DNA from: Microcaldota archaeon
GTDB taxonomy: Archaea; Micrarchaeota; Micrarchaeia; Norongarragalinales; SBBD01
Length of the DNA: 64,000 nt
NCBI GenBank assembly: GCA_016212475.1
Contig: JACRGC010000011.1
Location: 16,255 to 80,254 of the forward strand
Direction: 5' to 3'
Of the stretch, positions 1 to 7,293 are shown in pieces. The position numbers and the translations under genes were made by a program. How positions within the stretch are numbered: position 1 is the stretch's first letter; each line of letters begins with the position of its first letter. Below the pieces are notes generated by a model that did not search any database, was not told the DNA's origin, and saw only the letters and a program-made list of their open reading frames with translations.

Positions 1-1
1 G

Positions 2-61
2 AAGGCGTATGGAAAAATGTCGAAATTATTGAAAAACTTGAAAATCAATGGAAAATTATAA
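2..61 (+). CDS. Possible 3' end of a CDS entering from the left edge
   Basis: Frame 2 reads 19 codons to a TAA with a Lys/Leu-rich amphipathic tail (ending NLKINGKL). It stops 12 bp before the convergent vapC gene ends, a normal spacing for this compact genome. Only the C-terminus would lie here, so no function can be given. Frame 1 is also open but runs antisense through vapC, which makes it less likely. Low confidence. Confidence 0.3.
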   Translation, partial: KAYGKMSKLLKNLKINGKL

Positions 62-72
62 CGACAATTAAT

Positions 73-504
73 TCAAATCAATCTGATGATCTTTGCATAC
101 TTTGGGATTTTAGCAAGCCTTTTGAAATGCGAATCTCCGGTTACAATTTTGATATCCGTTGCCCCTTTGGCTTGGAATTCGTTTGTGGCATCGACCAAAA
201 TCGCATCCATTATGCCAATTGAATCATCCTTAATTGCTTTCCTTAGGTCTTTCCGGAAAATTCCGGCTTTTTTCCACATGTCAAGGGATACATCAACTAT
301 TTCTGAATTGGCAACAATTACTTCAAATGCAGAATTGAAATCCTTCCCCTGCATCTCATATCTGCAGGAAAGCTCGCCAATTGTTATGCTTAATGTAATT
401 AGGGATTCCTTATCATTGTTTTCAATTAATTCCTTTACAATCCTGCCTGCCAAACCCCCGGAAAAATACTCCATCCAGGCATATGTGTCAAGAATGTGGA
501 TCAT
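73..504 (-). CDS. vapC: PIN-domain toxin, VapC-like
   Basis: 143-residue PIN-domain protein, probably a Mg-dependent RNase toxin. The N-terminal strand carries the first acidic residue (MIHILDTYAWMEYF). A conserved Glu follows near residue 44 (TIGELSC), and later acidic residues lie in SIGIMDAILVDATNE and in TGDSHFKRL, as in VapC enzymes. The ORF track extends 20 codons upstream. The ATG at 504 is preferred because it gives the canonical PIN start and lies 7 bp after the antitoxin stop, so the two are a bicistron. Family assignment is firm; the RNA target is unknown. Confidence 0.85.
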   Translation of the reverse strand: MIHILDTYAWMEYFSGGLAGRIVKELIENNDKESLITLSITIGELSCRYEMQGKDFNSAFEVIVANSEIVDVSLDMWKKAGIFRKDLRKAIKDDSIGIMDAILVDATNEFQAKGATDIKIVTGDSHFKRLAKIPKYAKIIRLI

Positions 505-511
505 ATTACCA

Positions 512-709
512 CTAGAATCTGTCTGCATCGCGCGAAAATCCCAAAACATCCGGAAACATTCCAAAACCGTCTTTTTTTGCCTTGGATTTTTCCACCTTTA
601 GCTGCAAAATCTCGCCAACCTTTGCATTCATCGCCCTAACCAGGGAAATTGGCACGGTAACTACGAACGAATCGCCGCTTTTCCGAAGGAATGATGAAAA
701 TGATGTCAT
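512..709 (-). CDS. vapB: AbrB/MazE-type antitoxin, VapB-like
   Basis: 65-residue swapped-hairpin AbrB protein. The N-terminus (FLRKSGDSFVVTVPISLVRAM, shortened here) has the typical basic start and 'vtvP..lv..' strand pattern. A Lys/Phe-rich tail that should bind the toxin follows. The start at 709 (MTSFSSF) is chosen over the longer ORF because the upstream 84 bp hold a TATA box and an inverted repeat, not coding sequence. It is first gene of the vapBC bicistron and probably represses it. Confidence 0.8.
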   Translation of the reverse strand: MTSFSSFLRKSGDSFVVTVPISLVRAMNAKVGEILQLKVEKSKAKKDGFGMFPDVLGFSRDADRF

Positions 710-721
710 AAAACCACCAAG

Positions 722-750
722 TATCTTATACGAAATAAGATATATATACA
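722..750 (-). promoter_or_regulatory. vapBC promoter with operator-like inverted repeat
   Basis: TATCTTA at 722-728 and TAAGATA at 736-742 form a perfect 7-bp inverted repeat with a 7-bp spacer. It abuts a TATATATA box at 741-748, about 32-40 bp upstream of the vapB ATG. The placement fits autorepression by the AbrB antitoxin. The repeat is seen; the role is inferred. Confidence 0.6.
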
Positions 751-921
751 TTTCGGATACTATTTGAGCATGAAAGTTGAATGCCATGTCCATTATTTCT
801 TCCGAAAGGGCGATATAAATGTACGGTTGATTTTAATTTTCAAATTGGTTGATTTTTACCGGGCAAAGCAATAATTGATGTGCGAAAATTGAAGGAAAAC
901 ATGAAAAAAATTATCATTTCT

Positions 922-1251
922 TCAAACCAATTTCGTCTTGATCACGATTTCCCCATTTTTCTCAAAAACAAAGATCCTATCCTTCGCCTTTAGATGAAGC
1001 TTCCGGACAAATGCAGCCGGAATTAGGGCTGCAAGGGAAGATCCCACTTGGACTATGCTTCTTTGCTCCGAATTCATTGCCCTAAGCGCTTCAATTTTGC
1101 CCATCACATCCTCCGATACGGCGATTTCCCCGCATTTTTCGCATTTTCCTGCATCAACTGTTATTCCAGGTTCTACCGCGTATGTTATTGCCTTGAATCT
1201 GCCCTTCCCGCAAAAACCGCATTTTAAGCCATTCATTTCCATATTTATCAC
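922..1251 (-). CDS. Zinc-finger plus AbrB-domain antitoxin (YgiT/MqsA-like N-terminus)
   Basis: 109 residues in two parts. Residues about 8-45 form a YgiT-type zinc finger with two Cys pairs (CGFCGKG and CEKCGEI). Residues about 65-109 form an AbrB/SpoVT strand-rich domain (SLAALIPAAFVRKLHLKAKD). This layout is that of antitoxins paired with DUF4258/MqsR-like toxins. The upstream toxin ORF overlaps it by about 98 bp in another frame. Met codons at residues 1, 4 and 6 are all possible starts. The antitoxin role is inferred from domains and context. Confidence 0.75.
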   Translation of the reverse strand: MINMEMNGLKCGFCGKGRFKAITYAVEPGITVDAGKCEKCGEIAVSEDVMGKIEALRAMNSEQRSIVQVGSSLAALIPAAFVRKLHLKAKDRIFVFEKNGEIVIKTKLV

Positions 1252-1471
1252 GTCTTTTGTTCCAAAATGCCGTTATTATAAAATATTTCTCCTCAAATTC
1301 ATTGTAAATTACGACCAATTCGCCATTTCGATATGTTTTTCGACTCTTGAATTTGTTTTCTTCATCCTGCTTTTCCATTTTGCCATGGTGGATGCAATCT
1401 ATCGCAAGCTCCCTCCCAACTTCGTTTTTCACAAAAAAATGCATGGAAAAGAAGTATTGTTTTTTCCGCAT
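1154..1471 (-). CDS. DUF4258-like (RelE/MqsR-fold) toxin candidate
   Basis: 105 residues. The middle (YRNGELVVIYNEFEEKYFII then TAFW) matches the strand pattern and the 'vITaf' ending of DUF4258 proteins, which are RelE-superfamily RNases. About 30 residues after TAFWNKR are a basic tail encoded in the overlap with the antitoxin gene. Alternative start: Met10 at 1444. It would be the first gene of a toxin-first TA pair. Moderate confidence in the family. Confidence 0.55.
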   Translation of the reverse strand: MRKKQYFFSMHFFVKNEVGRELAIDCIHHGKMEKQDEENKFKSRKTYRNGELVVIYNEFEEKYFIITAFWNKRRDKYGNEWLKMRFLREGQIQGNNIRGRTWNNS

Positions 1472-1486
1472 TGAATCCGCTCATAC

Positions 1487-1514
1487 TTACATATAAGTAC
1501 TAATTAGTATATAT
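1487..1514 (-). promoter_or_regulatory. Promoter and perfect palindrome upstream of the DUF4258 toxin
   Basis: TACTAATTAGTA at 1498-1509 is a perfect 12-bp palindrome lying between two TATA-like stretches (CTTATATG and ATATATAC on the minus strand). The position fits an operator controlling the toxin-antitoxin pair. Function is inferred. Confidence 0.5.
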
Positions 1515-1645
1515 TCTTTGTTATTTATGATAGTTGAAATCGGATAAATAGGCTTGGTTGAAAAATCATCAACTTCTTGTTGATTTTTAGAGGGAAAATA
1601 GCAAGGTTTATAGCTTCTAATAAAGTCAATTTCTTGTGCAATAAA

Positions 1646-2071
1646 ATGGCAAAATATAACCGGTATTGGATCTCGCAAAATACGGGGCAGAAAGAACCTG
1701 AATTGATGAAGGGGAGCACTAGAAACTTGGTTCATCGGGTAATTGAAAATATATCCGATTTTAGGCGGGTGAAATTAGAGCCATTCTCTTATGCTAGGCA
1801 AAACGGCAAAACGCTTTTGCAGTTCATCCATTATCCAAAAACAAGGCATATTGAAATCGAGTACTTGGGATTCGATTCAAAGCTTAGGAATGCCGAATCC
1901 ATGCGAAGGTCAAAAAGAATGCTTGGGCAAATGGAGGAATTGGCCCGGAAATTGAAAGTTGGGGAAATCAAGACCAACGAAGCGGTTTTCAATAAAAGGA
2001 TGGCAAAAAGGCACGGTTATGATTTTGTGCGGTCGGAGGGAAAATTCAATTTTTATTCGAAAAAAATCTAA
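1646..2071 (+). CDS. Hypothetical protein, possibly acetyltransferase-like
   Basis: 141 residues from the ATG at 1646. The first 23 codons of the track ORF cover promoter-like DNA with a TTTATAG box. Residues 50-90 look strand-rich (TLLQFIHYPKTRHIEIEYLG). The C-terminus (RMAKRHGYDF...FNFYSKKI) resembles the last helix and strand of GNAT acetyltransferases, but no acetyl-CoA loop (R/QxxGxG/A) is visible. Treat as unknown; GNAT-like is a weak guess. Confidence 0.5.
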   Translation: MAKYNRYWISQNTGQKEPELMKGSTRNLVHRVIENISDFRRVKLEPFSYARQNGKTLLQFIHYPKTRHIEIEYLGFDSKLRNAESMRRSKRMLGQMEELARKLKVGEIKTNEAVFNKRMAKRHGYDFVRSEGKFNFYSKKI

Positions 2072-2153
2072 AATAGGGTTGTTAATAAGGCAAATCAACC
2101 GCTGGTTTAATTAAAATCAACCAAATCTTATTATACCGGGAAAGGTGTTCTAT

Positions 2154-2381
2154 TTGAAGAAAAAGGATATGTACAATCACGCAAATGTTATAAAGGAAAT
2201 AAAGGAGAACCGGAAGGAAATGCAAGAACTTCGGGAGAAGATGGAATCATTTTTTGAGACGATGGAAGTCTTATCTGATAAAAGGGCTATGAGGTCCTTG
2301 GCTGCATCGGATAGGGACATTAAAGCCGGAAGGGTGCATAAGTGGTCGGAAATCAAAAAGGATTTCCTGGGGGGCAAGTAG
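2154..2381 (+). CDS. RelB/Phd-like antitoxin candidate
   Basis: About 75 residues, strongly helical and charged (IKENRKEMQELREKMESFF), with a C-terminus (DRDIKAGRVHKWSEIKKDF) typical of archaeal RelB-like antitoxins. It ends 9 bp before a RelE-like toxin. The start is uncertain: GTG 2145, TTG 2154 with GGTG at a good spacing, or ATG 2169. The TTG is preferred here. Confidence 0.65.
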   Translation: MKKKDMYNHANVIKEIKENRKEMQELREKMESFFETMEVLSDKRAMRSLAASDRDIKAGRVHKWSEIKKDFLGGK

Positions 2382-2390
2382 GCTAAATTA

Positions 2391-2633
2391 ATGGAACTTG
2401 TTTTAACAAATAAATTTTTTAAGCAATTAAAACGGATTCATCCATCCGATCTCAAGCGGATATCACTAGTTATAGGCGAGCTTGAATCCGGATTGATAAG
2501 CGGTATTCCACTTGGTGGAAAATTGGAAGGCAGTTTTAAATTGAGAGTAGGAAATTACCGGATCATATATGAAATTTCAAATCAAAAAATATACTTAACT
2601 GATGTTGGCCATCGGCAAAATATTTACGATTAA
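2391..2633 (+). CDS. relE: RelE/ParE-family toxin
   Basis: 80-residue RelE-fold protein, the normal length. The opening helix (LTNKFFKQLKRI), the basic central strands (GKLEGSFKLRVGNYRIIYEI) and the last strand (IYLTDVGHRQNIYD) follow the archaeal RelE/mRNA-interferase pattern, including conserved Arg in LRVGNYR and His-Arg near the end. It is second in a bicistron after the RelB-like gene. Predicted ribosome-dependent mRNA cleavage is family knowledge. Confidence 0.85.
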   Translation: MELVLTNKFFKQLKRIHPSDLKRISLVIGELESGLISGIPLGGKLEGSFKLRVGNYRIIYEISNQKIYLTDVGHRQNIYD

Positions 2634-2637
2634 TCGT

Positions 2638-2838
2638 TCATTTTGCCTTCGTTTTTATTGGAAGTTTTGCCTTTGCAAGCTCCTTTGAAGCATGCAAAAT
2701 TTCAATCCCAAGGGCATTTCCGGACTTATCGAGGTCGACTATCACATTTTCGGAAACCGGATTGCTTTCGCGGTATTTTCCAGACTTGATCCGAATATAT
2801 GGCACATCATCATCCTCAAAATATTGCATCCCTTTCAT
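2638..2838 (-). CDS. DUF2283 family protein
   Basis: 66 residues from ATG 2838 (MKGMQYFEDDDVPYIRI). The order is an early 'y.yi' strand, then SENVIVDLDKSGNALGIEIL, which is the DUF2283 signature. Function of the family is unknown, though members often lie beside toxin genes. It converges with relE, with only 4 bp between the stops. The longer track start adds 14 codons without support. Confidence 0.75.
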   Translation of the reverse strand: MKGMQYFEDDDVPYIRIKSGKYRESNPVSENVIVDLDKSGNALGIEILHASKELAKAKLPIKTKAK

Positions 2839-2931
2839 ATTACCCGCCTTTTGTCTATGAAATAAGCGGTTATCGCCCATATATTGTTTTCAATGACCAC
2901 ACATAAAAACCTATTCCGAATAAACTAATGA

Positions 2932-3600
2932 ATGAAACCATCCGATCGTAAAGGAACCGCCCTTGAAAAGCCGCAGGCATACGCTTGGGAAAAGGAGTAC
3001 AAAACAGGAAGGGGGATGTGGAAAGGAACAACTAATTTTGCGCTGAATTTGCCCTCTGGAAGCAAAATTTTGGAAATTGGCTGCGGGAATGGGAAGCACT
3101 TGAGCTCATTTTTCAACAAGGGATATGATGTTTATGCAATGGATGTTTCCCCAACTGCAATTGAACTGGCAAAAGATAGGGCCAAAATATCGAAGGCAAA
3201 GGTTCATTTTTACGTTGGGGATGCATCAAAGCTGGATTTTAAGGATGGATTTTTCGATTGCGTATTCATGTTCCATTTGCTTGCGCACCTAAGCCTTGAG
3301 GATCAGGCTAAAGCTGTTTTTGAGGCATTTAGAGTTCTAAAAAAGGGCGGAAAATGCTATTTTAGGGATTTTCATGTTTCGGATTACAGGTTCGGGAAGG
3401 GAATTGAAGTTGAAAAGAATACCTTCAGGAGGGGAACGAATGTTTGGGTGCATTATTTTACGGAAGAAGAACTAAAGGAAATGTTCCGGAAGGCAGGTTT
3501 TGGAGTTGAAAAGATCATTTTAGACTCTTACAAGCACATTTTCAGGGGAGAAGCGTTTGGAAGGTGCGAAATGGATGGGGTTTTTGTGAAGAAAGCCTGA
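2932..3600 (+). CDS. Class I SAM-dependent methyltransferase
   Basis: 222 residues. Motif I is LEIGCGNGKHL near residue 46. The acidic residue ending strand 2 is in VYAMDVSPTAI, motif II/III is in FYVGDASKLDF, and motif IV lies in FDCVFMFHLLAHL. VLKKGGKCYFRDF follows as the post-motif strand. It resembles the METTL2/6/8-like or UbiE-like group, with a C-terminal part (HYFTEEELKEMFRKAGF) that probably shapes the substrate site. Substrate cannot be told from sequence. The start sits 30-40 bp after an A/T-rich promoter region. Confidence 0.8.
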   Translation: MKPSDRKGTALEKPQAYAWEKEYKTGRGMWKGTTNFALNLPSGSKILEIGCGNGKHLSSFFNKGYDVYAMDVSPTAIELAKDRAKISKAKVHFYVGDASKLDFKDGFFDCVFMFHLLAHLSLEDQAKAVFEAFRVLKKGGKCYFRDFHVSDYRFGKGIEVEKNTFRRGTNVWVHYFTEEELKEMFRKAGFGVEKIILDSYKHIFRGEAFGRCEMDGVFVKKA

Positions 3601-3645
3601 AGCTGGGGCAAATTAATGAATAATAAAGGTTAACATTGGAAGTTT

Positions 3646-4122
3646 ATGATGGAAAAATACCCGCTTTATAAAAACAAGGAGCCATTTATCACAAAGGATC
3701 AAAAATTATTGGAAGATGAAGGATTCCGAAATAGGGCAAATCCGGAACTTTTGGTCATACTTAGCCATTCGATCCGAAGGCGGGTGGATGGAAATATTGC
3801 GGAAAAGTATGAAACCTTATCCCCAAGGGAAATTTCCGACCTTGCAAAATTGGACTTTAAAAGCATTGCAGACAAAGGTTTGGAAGTGGTCAAGGATGCC
3901 GATGAAAAAGGAGTGGTAAAAAGATTATTTGATCCTAAGGAAATAACAAATTTTAGAAGGTTGGTTGAGCACGTTGCTCCAATCCGAAATTGGTTCCTGG
4001 CAAGGAAAAAGCACGGATATATCGGAGGAGTGCACGAATGGGAAAAAAAGGATGTGATTGGAATTACGGATGCAATTATTAGGATATCAAAAGATAAGCG
4101 CTACAAGCATCTGGAAGGGTAA
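3646..4122 (+). CDS. Hypothetical helical protein
   Basis: 158 residues, no family recognised. Mostly charged helices with two consecutive Met codons at the start. It contains a basic stretch SIRRRVDGN and ends KDKRYKHLEG. No membrane segment, signal peptide or Cys pair. It is followed after 5 bp by another small helical protein on the same strand, so the two are probably co-transcribed. Confidence 0.55.
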   Translation: MMEKYPLYKNKEPFITKDQKLLEDEGFRNRANPELLVILSHSIRRRVDGNIAEKYETLSPREISDLAKLDFKSIADKGLEVVKDADEKGVVKRLFDPKEITNFRRLVEHVAPIRNWFLARKKHGYIGGVHEWEKKDVIGITDAIIRISKDKRYKHLEG

Positions 4123-4127
4123 AAAAC

Positions 4128-4493
4128 ATGTCCGAAATCCCATATTTGCTGGAAGCCCAAAAAAAGATCGGGGAAAAGCATCCGCATCTTAAGGAATATG
4201 TCGATCTTTTGCCCCACATCGTAAGGCTTAGCGAAGGGTTGAACCGAATTAGGAAAACAAGGAAAAATGAGGAAGTTGATGGAAAAATTTCAGGAGAGGA
4301 TTTGAATAAGTTTATGGCAAAAAACGATTTCGATGCGAATTTGCATGCGCTCACTCCAAAGGCATTGGTTTTCCATTTTTCAAATTACATGGAGTGGCAA
4401 AAATCAAACAAATTAAGGAAAAAAGAATTCATGAAAGGGCTGGAAAATCTGCAAATTGCAATACAAAATATGCAAAAGAACCATCAGATTTGA
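4128..4493 (+). CDS. Hypothetical helical protein
   Basis: 121 residues, soluble, mostly helical, with a central Lys/Arg-rich stretch (LNRIRKTRKNEE). It follows the preceding gene after 5 bp and converges with the gene at 4495 with a 1-bp gap. No known family recognised. Confidence 0.5.
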   Translation: MSEIPYLLEAQKKIGEKHPHLKEYVDLLPHIVRLSEGLNRIRKTRKNEEVDGKISGEDLNKFMAKNDFDANLHALTPKALVFHFSNYMEWQKSNKLRKKEFMKGLENLQIAIQNMQKNHQI

Positions 4494-4494
4494 G

Positions 4495-4788
4495 CTATTT
4501 TTTCACGTAGCCCCCAACCCTTAAAAGTGAACGCTTGAAATTGAGGCTTTTTACGATCCAATTAAGATCCTCCAGATGCTGTTTTGAAATTGAATTGTTC
4601 TTGATCATGTGCTCGCGGATCTGGGCCAATTTTTCGGCAATTTTTGGCTTGATGGAAGCGGGTGTGGATGTATTCGTTTGCTCGTTCCAAAGCTCTTCCA
4701 TGGTCACCTTTGCCTGCCTAAACCACAAATGGTTCCTTCCGTAAATGGTATTTTCCTGCTTTTTTAATGTCTTTTTTTCCTCGGCCAT
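4495..4788 (-). CDS. Hypothetical small basic protein
   Basis: 97 residues rich in Lys (MAEEKKTLKKQE...LRVGGYVKK), predicted helical, with two Trp. No family recognised. It converges tightly with the upstream hypothetical pair. Gene status rests on the tight packing and protein-like composition. Confidence 0.5.
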   Translation of the reverse strand: MAEEKKTLKKQENTIYGRNHLWFRQAKVTMEELWNEQTNTSTPASIKPKIAEKLAQIREHMIKNNSISKQHLEDLNWIVKSLNFKRSLLRVGGYVKK

Positions 4789-4854
4789 GGGATCACTTGA
4801 ATTGATTTGGCAAAATGCAAATAAAAACAGGACGTTTTTGGAAAAAGTTGGGAC

Positions 4855-4985
4855 TAGGGGTAAAAAACAGCCATAAATTAAAATTCGGTTGTTAAAAAAA
4901 ATAAGATTAAAGCAGAAAAATCAGTTTGAGCCAGTAAAAATCAATTTAAGGCGGAAAAATCAAAATTTAGCTCGTAAAAATCAGC
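4855..4985 (-). terminator. Periodic T-tract terminator array after the ribosomal operon
   Basis: On the + strand AAAAATCA recurs at 4916, 4936, 4955 and 4976 (spacings 20, 19, 21). The ribosomal transcript therefore reads TGATTTTT four times straight after the L30 stop, the first copy abutting the stop. Further T8 and T6 runs lie near 4894-4901 and 4862-4867. Oligo-T tracts are archaeal intrinsic terminators; the periodicity is seen directly. Confidence 0.65.
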
Positions 4986-5459
4986 TTACAACATCCTAAG
5001 TATCAGATCGTTCATCTTTTCCTTCCGGTTGCCAAGCGCGCCTTTTGGATACCTTTGCTTGATTCCAAGCTTTTCAAATCCCTTAATTGGGGGATGCAAT
5101 CTGAAAAGTGGCTTTAGCCCCGCAACTTCCTTGAAATTGGCAGTCCCTTCAAAGAAATGCTTTGCATATTCTGAAATCGTCTTGTATTTTGAATTCTTTG
5201 CAAGGTATTCGTCGGTCAATCTCTTTCCGCCGGTTATTTCTCCCCTTTCCCTGAATAATTTTTCTACAACTTTTTCTGAAACCTCGCCGTATGTGATCCA
5301 ATCGTTTGCAACGTGCAAAAAGCCGGTTGTTTGCGTGCCGGATTGTATCAAAACGAGGTGGTTTTTCCTAGTCAAGTGGTTTTGCTTCATGACAACTTCC
5401 AATTTTCCGCGTGTTTCCATGCTTCCACGGACCCTTAAAATTGCAATCAATTGTGCCAT
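4986..5459 (-). CDS. rpl30: Large-subunit ribosomal protein uL30
   Basis: 157 residues, the archaeal long form of L30. The N-terminus (AQLIAILRVRGSMETR) and the conserved NHLTRKNHLVLI region are clear, and the archaeal C-terminal extension ends in RYPKGALGNRKEKMNDLI. It binds 23S rRNA. Last gene of the operon; in many archaea L15 and SecY follow, but here the T-tract array and unrelated genes follow instead. Confidence 0.95.
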   Translation of the reverse strand: MAQLIAILRVRGSMETRGKLEVVMKQNHLTRKNHLVLIQSGTQTTGFLHVANDWITYGEVSEKVVEKLFRERGEITGGKRLTDEYLAKNSKYKTISEYAKHFFEGTANFKEVAGLKPLFRLHPPIKGFEKLGIKQRYPKGALGNRKEKMNDLILRML

Positions 5460-5509
5460 TTATTTCACCAACAACAAATCAAACTTTTTCAACTTTTCAA
5501 GATGCATTT

Positions 5510-6223
5510 TCAAACTTTTTCTTCTGTTTTTACAATTTCTGCGCCTTCAATTGCAGGGGCATCCTTTGCGATTTCCTGCTCTATTTTTGCAACAACTTCA
5601 ACAAAATATTTGCCGTTCTTGAGGCTGTTTGCAGAGTTTAGCGCTTTGAGCGTTGCAAGGACCGCATTCAAAATATTTCTTGTCCTTCCCTTTGAAAATG
5701 TCCAGCAATCTTTGACTCCGGCGAGTTCTAAAACTTTTTTCGTAGTTTCACCGGCAACTATCCCAATTCCTTTTGGGGCCGGAAGGATTGTAACTTCGGT
5801 GCTTGAGCTTTTTCCGTAAACTTTTTGTGCAACTGAATGTTGCGATCCACATCCGCACTCCCAGCTTCCGCATCCAAGCTTGATTCTTATGATGTTTTTC
5901 TTGGCTTCCGTAATGGCTTCGCCGATCGCATCGCGAACTTCGGGCGCTTTCCCAACTCCAACAGCAATGTAGCCTCTTGAATTTCCCAAAATTACAACTG
6001 CTCGCATGAACTGCTTCCTTCCATATGCAGTCATTCTTTGCGTGCTTTTGATTTCCAATACCTGATCTTTTAGGTCAGGAAGCAAAGTGTCGACTATTTC
6101 GGTTTCAAGAATCCTCTTGCCAGAGTCTAAAATTTCATCGATGGAAGTGATTTCCCTAGCTGCAACTTTTTTTCCCAGTTCAGTCCTTGGGTCCCAATTC
6201 CTTTCCCGGCGGTCATCTCTCAT
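5510..6223 (-). CDS. rps5: Small-subunit ribosomal protein uS5
   Basis: 237 residues. The N-terminal part is the archaeal extension (NWDPRTELGKKVAAREI). The double-stranded RNA-binding S5 domain contains the strand RAVVILGNSRGYIAVGVGKA, then CGSWECGCGSQHSVAQKVYG, and a C-terminal S5 fold with PAPKGIGIVAG. It contributes to decoding accuracy. A short acidic tail ends the protein. It lies 17 bp after L18 and 50 bp before L30. Confidence 0.96.
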   Translation of the reverse strand: MRDDRRERNWDPRTELGKKVAAREITSIDEILDSGKRILETEIVDTLLPDLKDQVLEIKSTQRMTAYGRKQFMRAVVILGNSRGYIAVGVGKAPEVRDAIGEAITEAKKNIIRIKLGCGSWECGCGSQHSVAQKVYGKSSSTEVTILPAPKGIGIVAGETTKKVLELAGVKDCWTFSKGRTRNILNAVLATLKALNSANSLKNGKYFVEVVAKIEQEIAKDAPAIEGAEIVKTEEKV

Positions 6224-6240
6224 TTAATCACTCTCTATAA

Positions 6241-6747
6241 TCATTGCATTTTCAGGATTTTTTCCTTGCATTCGTTGAATTTTGAATTTGATTCGCCCTT
6301 TAGGTGCGTTCCTTCAATCCTTTCTTTGGATGGCAAAATCTCTTCCGAATATGGGATTTTGATTCCGGCATCAATTGCGCCTTTTAGCGCGGCAAAAATA
6401 AGGCTGCCCTTTGTTGCAGGATGGAGCCCGATGTCCAAAACCGCTTCGGTTACGCCCTTTTTCATTGCGTTTTTGGCGCAAAGAAGGCCAACCAAATAAG
6501 CCGAAGGAGTGTTTGATTTCCCGGGGTAGCCGATTTTCAAAAGCGCCCTTGAAGTGGATGAAGTCACAACTTGGTCGCCTTTTAAATCAAAGTTTGCAAA
6601 TTCAACAATAATGTACTTGTTTGTCTTGCGAACAACCATTCGGTATTTCCTTGATTTGAGATGGGCAAGCCTCTTTTCATAGTCTGTCCTGCCTTCTGTT
6701 CTTCGCCTGAAATGGACCGCGTAAATTGGCCCCGTTGCCTTTGTCAT
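6241..6747 (-). CDS. rpl18: Large-subunit ribosomal protein uL18
   Basis: 168 residues, somewhat short for archaeal L18. The N-terminus has HFRRRTEGRTDYEKRLAHLK, followed by RMVVRKTNKYIIVEF and the conserved VLDIGLHPATKGSLIFAALKG. It binds 5S rRNA. Its ATG overlaps the L19e stop by 4 bp (6744-6747), indicating translational coupling. Confidence 0.95.
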   Translation of the reverse strand: MTKATGPIYAVHFRRRTEGRTDYEKRLAHLKSRKYRMVVRKTNKYIIVEFANFDLKGDQVVTSSTSRALLKIGYPGKSNTPSAYLVGLLCAKNAMKKGVTEAVLDIGLHPATKGSLIFAALKGAIDAGIKIPYSEEILPSKERIEGTHLKGESNSKFNECKEKILKMQ

Positions 6748-7184
6748 ACTGTTTTACCTTTTTGGAATTTTCCAATTGTTTCCGAAAGCTGAATCTTGTT
6801 CTTGACAGAATTTCCAGAAACCATCCTGTAAATTTTCCTGTAATCCTTTGATTCGAGCCTGAATTTGTTGTTCTTGAGGGATTTCCTAAGCGATCTTACT
6901 TTTCGCATCCAAAGATCCTTCTTTGATGTGCCGGCGTACATGGATCCCTTTTTCTTTCCTTCGCCCCTGCCCCTGCCTGAGCGCTTCCTTGTCTGGGCAA
7001 TCCTTGCCTCTCCCCTTGAAATTCCCTGTTTTGGGAGAAGGATGACCGCCTTATCCTTGATCAAATTGCGGATATCCTCGCGCGTAAGTGCTTCGGTTGC
7101 GCGCTTGACATCAAGAACCCGAATCCTGCTCTCGCCCGCCTTTAGGATGTCCGCCGCAATCCTTCTTACTGTTTGTACTGACAT
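6744..7184 (-). CDS. rpl19e: Large-subunit ribosomal protein eL19
   Basis: 146 residues, the usual archaeal length. Typical RRIAADILKAGESRIRVL opening, IRNLIKDKAVILLPKQGISR, then the basic RKRSGRGRGEGKKKGSMYAG motif of L19e. The C-terminal helix (KIYRMVSGNSVKNKIQL) is also standard. It is a helical rRNA-binding protein. It overlaps L18 by 4 bp. The 109 bp upstream to L32e hold no gene. Confidence 0.96.
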   Translation of the reverse strand: MSVQTVRRIAADILKAGESRIRVLDVKRATEALTREDIRNLIKDKAVILLPKQGISRGEARIAQTRKRSGRGRGEGKKKGSMYAGTSKKDLWMRKVRSLRKSLKNNKFRLESKDYRKIYRMVSGNSVKNKIQLSETIGKFQKGKTV

Positions 7185-7293
7185 AATTTTTTCACGATTT
7201 TTTTATTCAAATTAATTTTCAAACCATTTCCTTTTTTCAATTTTTTCACAAATTTTCATTTTGATCCATTTTTTTCAAAATAAAATCCTTGGT

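Noticed and set aside
86-601. 171-residue ORF on the + strand over vapBC
   Set aside because: It is fully antisense to two recognisable genes, with no ribosome site and a composition typical of complement translation.
1559-1590. AAAAATCATCAAC...GTTGATTTTT hairpin
   Set aside because: The stem has a 3-nt bulge and lies between divergent genes. It may be a weak hairpin but evidence for a role is thin.
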